Positions 47,039 to 60,933 of a DNA stretch of 64,000 nt are shown here, in pieces. Below the pieces are notes generated by a model. The model made no database searches, was not told the origin of the DNA, and was given only the letters and a program-made list of their open reading frames with translations. Source of the DNA: Udeniomyces pyricola. Its lineage: Eukaryota > Basidiomycota > Tremellomycetes > Cystofilobasidiales > Mrakiaceae. The stretch lies in assembly GCA_039545295.1 (NCBI GenBank), contig BCIK01000003.1, positions 744,001 through 808,000 on the forward strand. The letters run 5' to 3'. Position 1 is the stretch's first letter. Every line of letters starts with the position of its first letter. Made by a program: the position numbers and the translations under genes.

Positions 47039-48152
47039 ATGTTCGCCCGTATCCCCGTCTATCGCCGAGCCTTTTCCACTAGCTGCCTGCGTCTTGATGC
47101 TACTGCTACTGCCTCGTCCAGCACGACTGTTGCTATCCGAGATCAACTCAAGACAGCCCTCAAGACGGCGATGAAGGCCAAAAAGGTCGAGCAAACCCAA
47201 GTCGTCAAGGTTCGTCCCTTCACTCGTCCAAAACCCGGTCGAAGCTAAAAGCGGGTGTAACCTGTTCAGTTAGGTTGCAGACGTGCTTAATGTCATGGGG
47301 ACTTGTGGAGCCTGTTTTCGAACAAAGAAGAAACGTGTAGGAACGCTGCTTACGATACGTTAGATGCGACCGAAACTGACCTTTCTTTTGCTTTTTTAAA
47401 TCGGTTCTTTTGCGTGGAACTCCTTTCCTTTCTGCTTTTGGCGTCTTGGCCAGAGTCTGATGGCTGATATCAAGTACTTTGAGCAATCCTTCTCTCCTCC
47501 AAAAGACGCTGATGACGCTTCCGTCCTGTCGTGCATCCAAAAGGCTCATCAGCAACGTGTGCGTCCTCTCGTCGCTTTATTTCTCTCTTCTTTTGGTTCC
47601 CTTGCCTCTTCACCTTCTTTGTCTATATATCCTGATTACCTCGTCTTTGTTGTTTTCTTGGTTAGATGGATTCCGTCAAGCAATTCACGGCTGCCGACCG
47701 ACCGGATCTAGCAGAGAAGGAAGCGAGCGAAGCCGAGTTCATCCAACAGTTCCTTCCCACCCCGTTGACTACGGATGAAGTTCGTCCCTGTTCTCCACTT
47801 CCTTTGGAGCCCTGATGCAACCTGATGCTCTCTTCTGTCCCTTCTCTCTTTTCATGGGTTGTTCAAACGATCTCGAAACGGGTCCCTTCCTAAACGACTT
47901 TTTTCATAATTCCCCGAAACTGATCATATGCCCTCCCTCTTCCCCTCCCCCCCCCCCCAACATTTTTCGTTCTTTGGTTTCTTCCAGATTAACACCATTT
48001 TGGTCCGTCTTATCGACACTCATTCCATTCCCCCCGGCGACAACAAGGCGATCGGTCGGCTCCTGAAAGCCTTTTGGGAGGAAGTCGAAAAAGTCCGGGC
48101 GAATGGACCCGAGGTCGCCAAGATGGCGAGGGAGATTCTATCTAAGAAGTAA
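47039..48152 (+). CDS. AIM41: Aim41 / YqeY-domain mitochondrial protein
   Basis: The predicted protein has 184 aa. Exons: 47039-47209, 47454-47558, 47666-47779, 47988-48152. The N-terminus is a mitochondrial presequence (MFARIPVYRRAFSTSCLRL). The rest matches the YqeY/GatB-tail-like family: AIRDQLKTALKTAMKAKKVE, SVLSCIQKAHQQRMDSVKQF, DLAEKEASEAEFIQQFLPTP and a C-terminal helical bundle (AIGRLLKAFWEEVEKV, then VAKMAREILSKK). Family members resemble the C-terminal domain of amidotransferase subunit GatB, and yeast Aim41 is mitochondrial with a poorly defined role. The usual conserved stretch between the first and second helices is short here, so a small extra exon in intron 1 (47210-47453) could have been missed. 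Confidence 0.85.
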
Positions 48153-49452
48153 TTTTGACAGAAAGGGGGGGGGGTTATTTTGCAGAAAGAAAGAAAAACA
48201 AAAACGGATTTTTTCTTTCCCTTTTGAAAGAAAATTGTCATCAGCTGACGGACGTACTGACATCTGTAGGGGAGCGATACTCAGCTAAAAGCGTTTAACA
48301 AAGGGTCGACAAATGAATGTATCTCTAACCCCGATCAAATCTTTCAAGGACCACTTTTTTCCAGCTGGGTGGTCTTGCAGTATCGGCGGCCTAGATTGAT
48401 TCATGGAAAGGGAAAAAAAGCCTTGCGGCACGTCGCATGATCTTGAGACGCAGACTCATCTTGTCTGCAGCATTGTGACGAGGTTCTCTTGGAGAACGAG
48501 GTTAAGGCTGATGCAGACGGTGCGATGGACGAGTCTTCTGCTGTACCTTGAGGTATAACGTATAATGTATAATGTTTAACGTTTAACGTTCGAAGGATGT
48601 GAGAATATGGTCGAAGTCGATTTGGGTGAGAATACAAGATCCGATCTATCCGGCGGCTGTCGGCCGGAGCCAAAGGCGAGACGCGTTTGATGGATGTTTG
48701 CGCGAGGCCAGGAAGCCTGCAGAGGGAACCGACATGCGACGCGCAGGTTGACGCGAGCTCAAGTGTGCTGGACATGAGATGCTGGATGGATGATTAGGAG
48801 TGAGGTTGATGGATGTGATAAGCCAAGGGCGTCCGAGGTAGGAGATGAGATGATGATACAGATGGTTGAGAAAGGACAAGAAAAGAAAAGAAAAGAAAAG
48901 AAAGGACAAGAAAAGAAAAGAAAAGAAAAGTAAAGAAATGAAAAATGACCGCCAGCAGCCTCGACGCGTCTTGATTGTTGCTCTCGATCAACTCTCGTGT
49001 CAACACAAATCAACACGACCCACCAAACTCTGGCGTTCCCTCCCGTTCACTCTCTTCTCTCTCTCTCTTTCCCATCCATCGATCCTCTCAACCTCCCACC
49101 TCCCTTTCACCTTCCTTCAGTTCTCTTGTCTCTCTCTCTCTCTTTCTCTCTCGACATTTCTCTGGTTCTTCCCCCCCTCTCTTTCTTCTTGTTCCTCAAA
49201 CCCCCTTACGAGCCGACACCACTTCTGTTCCCATCCCCCGAGTCAAGTTCCTCGCTCTCCCCCTTTTCTCCCTCGCCTTTCAATCCAAACCGCCGACATC
49301 CGGCATTTCGTCCTTCCTCTCAACTCTATCTCGGCTCCCTCTCTCTCTCACCTTCCTTCATTCTGTCGTCATCGTAGGATCCATTCTCTCGCCCGTCGCT
49401 ATCCATCCTATCCAGTAGCTGTTCGCACACCCTCCTTAGTTCCTCTACTTCC
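48153..49452. other. Intergenic, 1.3 kb, Aim41 to kinase
   Basis: 3' flank with a G run near 48166-48174. A patch of tandem TATAATG/TTTAACGTTTAACG units lies at 48552-48592 and an A/G tandem repeat at 48871-48930. From 49030 to 49440 the DNA is C/T-rich and probably the long 5' leader of the kinase gene. No other gene is supported. Confidence 0.45.
48871..48930. repeat. Exact 30-bp tandem duplication, AAAGGACAAG(AAAAG)4
   Basis: Positions 48871-48900 and 48901-48930 are identical 30-mers, each a 10-nt head followed by four AAAAG units. The duplication lies about 550 bp upstream of the kinase ATG. Confidence 0.9.
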
Positions 49453-52400
49453 ATGTCGCACTACCAAGCGAGGTCGACACAACAACAGCCTCCCTCGTCG
49501 TACTATTCCCCTCCCCCACCCTCGCACCACCAGCCAACATCTTCCTCTCAGCAGCACAATCAAAACCCCGCATACTCGTCGCCAACCAGACAGGCTCCCA
49601 GGCCGCCTTCAAGCTCGGGGGCTGCCACCGGATCCGCCAGCGGCAGCCATCGTCGACCATCCTCCCGAGGAGAGCCTCAGCAGGCTTCGACCGCCTCGCA
49701 GCAGCAGCAGCAGCGCCGTCCGACTGATTCCTCTGCAGGCTCGCGCCACCACCGTCCGTCTTCGACGAACGGAGGGCCCGATCAGCAGCCAAGGAGCTCG
49801 GGGTTGAAGAAGACGTCTGGCGAGCGCAAGGAGCATGCAAAGAGGTGCGGCCCGTGGAAGGTTGGCAAGACCATCGGCAAGGGATCGTCTGGTGCGTTTT
49901 CTTTTTCCCTGGCTTCGCTTCCTCCTACCTCGTTCCCTTTTCTCGTTCTTGCTTCACCTGACCGCTCTCGAGGAATGAGTTCCCAGTACCGAGGGTGTTA
50001 CAAGCGTTTCAATCCTTGATGTCAACGGATGCGTTTGCCTCTGACCTGCCGCATGCTAACGGGCGTGTTTCCTCTTCGTCGGCTTCCAACAGGTCTCGTT
50101 CAGCTTGCGAAGCACTCAGTCACCGGCCAACTCGCGGCCGTCAAGATCGTGCCAAAGAACGCCATCATCTCATCGCGCATGTCCATCTCCGAGGCCGGCG
50201 CCAAAGCGGACAAAGTCCTCCTCGGTATCGAACGTGAAATCATCATCATGAAGCTCATCGACCATCCAAACGTCATGAACCTCTACGACGTCTGGGAGAC
50301 CAACGGCGAGCTGTGAGTTTCCTACTTCTTTTTCCCCCCCTTTTCTTTTATTTTCTTCACATGTATACTTGTGTGTATGCGTGCGTTTTCGTCATCGGTT
50401 CCTCTGGGCACAGTCTGAACTAACACTTCCCTTTCTCTCCCTCTTCCCTTGCTTCCCAGCTACATCATCATGGAGTTTGTGCCCGGAGGCGAGCTCTTCG
50501 ACTACCTCGTCTCACGCGGCCGCCTTCCCGAGCCGGAAGCCCTTCATTACTTCCAACAAATCATTCACGCCGTCGACTACTGTCATCGATTTAACATCTG
50601 CCATCGCGACCTCAAGCCCGAGAATCTCTTGCTCGACGAGCAAAAGAACATCAAGGTCGCTGACTTTGGTATGGCTGCCTGGCAAAATGGCGAACAGCTG
50701 CTTGAGACCTCGTGCGGAAGTCCTCACTACGCTAGTCCTGAGATTGTCGCCGTACGTCTCGATATCTCTTTGTCTCTCTTCTTCTACAAGGCTCTTTCCC
50801 GTGTTTGGATGATGCCGATAGTTAATTCTCGATCGATTGGTGGCAATGTCTCCTTTTATCTACAATTTATCTAGGGCAAGGCATACAACGGCGCTGCCTC
50901 CGACATCTGGTCGTGCGGTGTCATTCTCTTTGCTCTCATCTCAGGCCGGCTACCTTTCGACGATGACAACATTCGAGTTCTCCTCCAGAAGGTCAAGGTT
51001 GGCCGGTTCGACATGCCCAACGAAATTCAGGGCAAGGCTAGAGACCTGCTCTATCGCATGCTCGAGAAGAACCCCGAGAAGCGAATCACTGTAAGTCGAA
51101 ATCAATCAAACCGCAACTCGAGCTGAACAATTCGTGGGATTACTTTTTTTTACATACATAGCTGACTTGTGTCTTTTGTGTGTGTGTGTGTGTGTGTGTA
51201 TGTTTTCGTTCACTTTCCTCTCTGTAAGATGCCCGAAATCATTCGACATCCGTTCTTTGTCTCGGCCCCGCTGCGACCGATCCCTGGTCGAGACTTTGTC
51301 CGCCCACCATCCCTCGCGGACATTGAGCGTCCCGTCAACTCGGCCGAGGACATCGACCCTGATATCCTTGGCAACCTTCGGACCCTTTTCCACAACGAGA
51401 AGGATGACAGTGTCATCATTGAGGGTCTATTAAGCAAAGAGTGAGTAATGCAAGGGTGACTTTGTTTGCCAGGCCGAATGTTTGGCCCTCAACTGACGCA
51501 TACTTGATTGTGCCGATCGCCTTCTCCCCCTTGCCTCCCCTCATTGCTTAGGAAAACATGGGAAAAGGCCATCTACCATCTCCTTCAAGACTACCGAGCG
51601 AAGAACCTCGAAAATTTCAACATGGACGATGATCAGCCACCGTCGGCCTCGTCCGTTGTCGCCGCTCGACAGCAATCGACATCTACCTCGGCCCGCCGAC
51701 AGCACACCTCCTCTTCGTCTGCCGCTGCAGCGACCACCTCTGGGTCGTCTTCATCACCTGGAACCCGCCGACATGTCGTCTCGCAGCATCGTCGCAAGGC
51801 GTCGGTGACCATCACCAAACACTCGGATGTTCTTCGTCAGCATAACTCGCCAAAGAACTCGCCGACGCGTCCGGACCGAGTGTCTCGTGCCCCACCGCCT
51901 GCACCTCCGGCGCCTCAGTTTCACCCTGTCGTCGAGGCACTCCAGCAACCGGCCCGACCTCAGGCTCCGACGCCAACCAAGGCGAGCGAGCAACACCGCA
52001 GAGTATCCCCTCCTGGCGTGCCGGCTTTGCAACTTACTCCGAGAGGTAACGCCGCCGTCAGGGGTAGTCAGCCCGGTGGCCCTCGACCGCTCATGAGCCC
52101 CAGGTCCTCGGCCGCGGAAGTCGTCACCATGACGACGGTGCCTGCCATCATGCTTCAGGAGCCCTCGCCGAACCGACCGCCTTCAGGTGGTCAGCCCCAG
52201 CCGTCTCAGCAGCAGTCGTCGGGCTCTCGCCACCCTCGGGACCGAAGCTCAAATGGATCCTCGCATTCGCATCACCAAAGCGCTCAAGGCCCGCTCTCGA
52301 TCGGCGTTTCCGCCCCTGCCTCACCCTCCCCACTCGCGATTCCCCAGGTGGAAAATCTTGATATCCAAAAGTTCCTCGACGACATTGCTCTCCAGCTCTC

Positions 52401-54155
52401 CCACATCCAAGCGGGTGGTCGATCCTCAGTCATTCTTCAGCAGCCGACGTCTCCAACCGAGTCGCTTGCCTCGCCCGTTTTTCCTTCAACTTCACCCGGT
52501 CAAGGCCACACCCAGCCCGGTCGACGGCTCCCTTCGCCCACGTCGCCCCAGCAGATGACCTTCCCCCCCTTCCGACCTACCAACGCTGCGAGCGCGCCCC
52601 CTCCAACGCCGGTCACACCAATGTTCCATCCCGAGCACACGGGTATGTCACCCGATCAGTTCGAAGATGCCGAGGACGATGTCTCCGATGTGAACTCGGT
52701 TCATTCGTCCATCCGCCACCCGTACGATCCTCGACAACCTTGGACGCCTGGCAGCACGATGAGCACGCCTGGTGGAGGATGGCTCGATCACCCGCAGGAG
52801 CTCGCAGGACTCGGTATTACCTCCAACCTCGGTCCTCGCTCGCGCGAGACCCTTCGCCCGCCCAACTCGCCTGCGAGCAGGACGAATCGATGGTCGACCG
52901 CCTCGGGGTCTTCGACGTCGTCGTCTCAAGTTCAAGCCCAAACACACCAGCAGCATCAACCGCAGTATCGATCGACATCGGGCAGCTCGTACGCTTCTGA
53001 TGGCACTAACAAGGAGAATGGACAGAGTCGTCGATCTTCTGGAAGCACGAGTCAGCAGCAACAGCAACAGCAACAACAACAACAACACGACTCAAGATCG
53101 TCTCGTGGATCTGGATCGTCGGCTTACTCTGCTCCTCCGAACCCTTCTGCATACTACGCCCGTCCGTCTTTCGATCGAACGCCGACCAAGAACAGCTCGC
53201 TGTCGGTTCCTCCCGCGGGTGGACGACCTGAGGCTATCGCGTATGGCCAGCAGACGCCGAGCGCGAATGGAAGGGTTCCGCTTGGCGAGGCCAAATTGGC
53301 TAATGGAAACGGCTCGTCGGCTGGAGAGCGAAGGAGTGCACCGGGCGCCTTGCCTCCTCCTCCGATGGAGAGCGGCAATAAGGTCACCAAGAAGGGACGA
53401 AAGCGTGAGTTTAATTCACTTGCTATTTAATTTGGTCGCCTTTCAGGAGAGAGCCTATTCGTGTATTGACGCTCTAGTCTTTTGGATCCTTTCTCTTTTC
53501 TGTAGCCATTCCTCTCGATGTCACTTATCAACCCTCAACGACCCAGATGCCTCCCACGCCGCCCCCAACTTCGAACCCGACGTCCAAGTACCAATCGGCG
53601 TCCAACACTCCGACTTCGGTCAAGTTCCCGCCCGTTCCCAGCTCCCAAGGAGGAGGCTCCAACAAGCGATCGTGGTTTTCGAACCTCTTCTCCTTTAAGG
53701 GGCAAACATACACCCTTCGCTCAACCGTCTCACCTTCCATTACCTTGACCTCGACCCGTCATTTACTCGAGTCGTTCAACGTCCATTGCTCGCTCGAGCA
53801 TTCGCCGACGTCCTCGCTGGGCTCCAGCTCGACCCACAGCTCGTACCTTCGCTGCAAGCTCGACGAGATTAAGGACCCCGCCGGGATTCTCACCGTTTGG
53901 AAAGCCGTTCGATTCAAGGTCGAGTTCGTCAAGCTTCCTGGAGGATGCACGAGCGTCGTCTTGAGCCAGGAGAAGGGCGCCCTCAGCAGTTTCAAGGGTG
54001 TCTATGGGATGATGCGGAAGGATTGGGAGTTGGATAGCTCCAGAAGTTCGCCTGTTGTAGGAGCCGACAACGCTGGAGGCCGAAGCAGGCAGAATAGCGT
54101 TGGCAAGGCTGGCAGGGCAGACGAGCCGCTTGGTGGAGGATTTGTTTACGTCTAA
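49453..54155 (+). CDS. Gin4/Hsl1/Kcc4 (Nim1-related) Ser/Thr protein kinase
   Basis: The predicted protein has 1293 aa. Exons: 49453-49891, 50093-50312, 50460-50751, 50875-51090, 51229-51440, 51552-53404, 53506-54155; phases agree. These AMPK-related kinases act at the septin ring and bud neck, coupling morphogenesis to mitotic entry through Swe1/Wee1. Kinase domain (about 133-400): [36 protein letters not shown], the activation-loop [12 protein letters not shown] and [20 protein letters not shown], all catalytic residues present. A conserved helical block ([18 protein letters not shown]) follows. Then there is a roughly 600-residue disordered region with a poly-Gln run near 53055-53090. The C-terminus (about 1130-1240) resembles the KA1-like phospholipid-binding domain: [41 protein letters not shown]. 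It cannot be split from the family between GIN4 and HSL1 by eye. Confidence 0.92.
51177..51199 (+). repeat. (TG)n microsatellite in a kinase intron
   Basis: About eleven TG units lie in the 138-nt intron 51091-51228, roughly 30 bases before the acceptor. Confidence 0.85.
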
Positions 54156-55370
54156 GCGAAGGTTCGGAGTTGGGGCGGTTTCTTAACAGTCTGTACTGGC
54201 CCTCTAAATCTTCCGTTTATCTAGTATCAACCTCTTACACTCCCACCCACGCTCTCTTTTCATGTCTATCTTTTTGCTTGATCCGTCTCTCTGCCTCTCT
54301 TCATCTCTTTATCTCTTATGGTATACCCATTCTCTTTGTCGTCGTCTTCCCCTCCAACCCAATTCAGATCTTTCTCCCTCTCTTTTTAACCTCCTCCCAG
54401 CTAGTGGTAATTTATCTCGCTGCCCAAACAAACCAAAAAAAATAAATCACTTTCCTTTCTCTGATCTCGCTCTCTCTTTTCAGTCCTTCTTCAGCTTATC
54501 AGTCTTGCAGTTACAGTAGCTTCCTTCCCAGTCTCTCTTCTCCTTCGAATTACCTCAATCTTTCTATAACCTATCTTTCTATCTTATTTGTCGTCATCAC
54601 TATCATCTTCGTCAGCTCTCTATCATCTATTTTTCAGTTTTCTTCTTCTTTCCCTTCTCTTTCTCTTTGCTTGATCTTTTTCCGCTTTCAGTTCTATCAT
54701 CCGATCTTGACCTCCCCCTCCCTCCTCAACTACCTATTAGTACTTCGTCTCTCGATCTGTCTCTCTCACCCTCTCGTCCAGTGTGTCTCGCATGATCCTG
54801 GCGTTTATCGATTATCATATGCAATCTCTTTCAATCTGCATCAGCTCAACCTTCCAGCTACATAGGTAGCTGCCCACCAAGTGGTCGTTTAGCTGGAACT
54901 TCTAATCAAGCGCATATACATATCCGTCCTCTGGCAGTTGTATAGAAATGAAAAGTCTTGTAGATGCTGGATGTTGAGTGTCTTCCTGCGTCTTCAGATG
55001 GTTACATGAAAGGGACACACCAAACGTCCCATCAGAGAAGAACAGGGACACGTCATCGAATCGACGTCCTTCCGGCCTCCGGCCAATTCCAACCACTCAT
55101 CAATCAGTCCCCTGGATTCGGAGTTCCGTCAACTTTCCTTCTTCCCTCCACTTCCGCTCGTTCGTTCTTCCAACCTCTTCCGCTGCCTCATCCTCTTTCG
55201 CTATAAAAACTCATTGCTCTTTCTTGCTTGGGTATCCCATCCACCACCCTGCCACTACCACCCCTAACTACTATCACCTCTAGCGCTACCCTTCATCTTT
55301 CCCTAAGCCATCTCCACCCATTTCACCATCTCCACATCTTTACCTGCCCACATAGTTGCCTTTCCTCACC
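54156..55370. other. Intergenic, kinase 3' flank and pyruvate decarboxylase promoter
   Basis: 1.2 kb, T/C-rich through 54850. A CCAAT sequence lies near 55082-55086 and a TATA box at 55202. The 5' leader (55225-55370) is C/T-rich and CACC-rich. No gene is supported. Confidence 0.5.
55202..55208 (+). promoter_or_regulatory. TATA box of the pyruvate decarboxylase gene
   Basis: TATAAAA lies 169 bp upstream of the ATG at 55371 and is followed by a pyrimidine-rich leader. This is consistent with a strong promoter for a fermentative enzyme. Confidence 0.6.
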
Positions 55371-58751
<3,381 letters not shown>

Positions 58752-60933
58752 AAACGCGCGAGCTGCTGCCGGCGGCCTGTCACTGGTTTCATGTTTTTGA
58801 GCTCCCCCCCCCCCTTCTTTTTTTTGCGTCATTTCTCACTCATAGAACGATCTCGATTCTTCTTTTATCTTCTTGCATGCGTAATTAGGATGGCCTGATT
58901 CCCTTGTCGGGTTGTTTGCTCGCTACGTCCGGTCGTCGCTGCACACAGTTTAACCAGTTGCAGAACTTCATATTGCCAAATCTCCTTTGGTTTCGGTCGG
59001 ATTTTTTTCTTTTCTTCTGTAGCCATAGTCGCGAACGGGTGCTTGTGATGTCATATTTTTTTGTTTTGTTTCTTCTTCTCCTTGCGAAAAGCGTGCTGCA
59101 GCTAGGCTTGAGATCTTGTCCAGTTCAATTTGTTGCATGCCTTGCTGGTGCGGCCTTCTTTCCTGCCCAGGTCAAACCGTACAAGTGTTGGCGCACCCAG
59201 CTGCAGGTCAGGCATCAGGTGAACATATATATATATATGCCTCGTACGATTTTGGAATCGGAGGAGATGACGCGACGACGACTCGAGTCCTAGACGTGAT
59301 ATATACAAGTTACGGATTTGAGCCGGTTGACATGTTGTTGACTACAAGCTCGAGCTTGTAGTGACAGCCCGACAGATCAGCGGCGAGTCGAGGGGACGGT
59401 CGGTCGATGGTCGATGGACAGAGCTGTAAGATACGCCATATCCGCCAATTCCGCCGAGCTGCAGCCGGAGATATCTTGAGTGTGATTTGGTATGATCTTT
59501 GCCAGAAGTCTCGATCTAACCAATCTCTCCGAGTTTTTTTTTTTTTTTTTTCTCGTGCAACGTCTTGCACGGTGCGATTGTACATGTCGAGGAGGTACGC
59601 CCGTGATAGGGCTTGCTCCATCGATCCTCGCGCTATATTCCTAGGATATATACGTGTCATAGTTGTCGTTCGTATGACGTATCTTCCATGCTGATCTTCG
59701 ACTGAATTCCGAAACCGCCGTGACGGCAAAGCCGTGCAAACGTGCGTGCCTCATCGAGGTCCGGGACGTCCGGGCGCGGGGGAGGAGTAGGTTGGAGCGA
59801 AACACGTTGAGGCCAGGCTGGGTGGTGAGGGGGAAAACGAGGGGGAATATGAGGGGGACCGTCGACCGTCGAGTCTAGGCTTTTTGTTTTGCCACGGTTT
59901 CGATGGAACAGAAACGTGGCCGTCCTCGATCGCTTCATAACCCCGTTGAGTGACGATCATCGATCATGAGCTGTGGTCTTCTCTCCCTTTCGTCGTCGAA
60001 ACGTCTCGATGACCATATAGAAGACGGACCCGTAAACTTCCATGAATGTGTCGCACATGACGACACGCATCACAGATCACAGGCCCAACCAACACATGAC
60101 TATTAACCTCAAGAACCTGGTCGCTGACGCGTTGACGTGCTCCTACAAGCTTCCAGGGCCCCAGGTCGATATCGCAGCAGGGTCGATGAGACCGGCGTGA
60201 CCTACTACGGCCTGGCATGCACCAGCTTCCGTCGAGTCCGGTCGATCCGGTCGGTCGCCTCGACGACGACGTTTTTTTAGGTCTGCTTTGCAGATCGCTT
60301 GGAGCGCTAGCATCCGGATTTCCTCTCGAAAGATGAATAAGATCGCTCGCGTCGCGTGTTGTAGATTGGTCCATGGCGCGAACTTTGATACGAATCCCTC
60401 CATACAACATCTTAAATGTCAAATGAGACTCATGCGGTACGGTCGGGTCGTCGAGGCGACACGTCAGAGATGATTCCGACGGCATGACGGTACAACATGA
60501 TAAAGCTGAAGGTTTTTGCCGTATGCGCGTCGACAGACTGATGAACGAAGAGCCATCGTGAATGATGGCACGTTGAGGACGTGCAGGGTGATGATATGAA
60601 TGCAAGCTATAAGGAGGAGAGAAAGGGGGCGAAAAGCAGATCGAAAAAGGACCGAATCTCGTCAAGCCTCCTCTGTTCCTTTGCTTCGATAACCCTGCCA
60701 TTTGACTCTCACCCTCATCGACCTCGTCCCATACACCACACGCGTCTTCGCCCTTGCACCAACACACCTCTGGCCCCTACGCGCCCACTGAATCTTTCCT
60801 GAACGAACCCATATCGACAAATTGGATCTGACCTCGCGACTAGCCTCTGTTCTTTGACGACCACCTTGCCTCGCCCCCTTCCTCTGCCACGGCCGCTGAA
60901 GAGACCCCGAGAGCGAGGAACCGCTCCTCCTGC
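58752..60933. other. Intergenic, 2.2 kb, no supported gene
   Basis: T-rich 3' flank to about 59060, a TA run near 59226-59238, a T run at 59535-59551, then base-balanced DNA. Minus-strand ORFs at 59657-60767 overlap in several frames, contain no domain signature and lack credible splice partners. From about 60660 the sequence becomes C/T-rich, leading into the next gene. Confidence 0.45.

Noticed and set aside
48871..48930. CRISPR-like repeat
   Set aside because: It is two contiguous copies without spacers in a eukaryotic nuclear genome; simple tandem duplication.
59657..60767. Minus-strand ORFs of up to 267 codons in the gap after the PDC gene
   Set aside because: Composition is mixed, frames overlap, no family motif or paired splice sites were found, and there are few in-frame ATGs.
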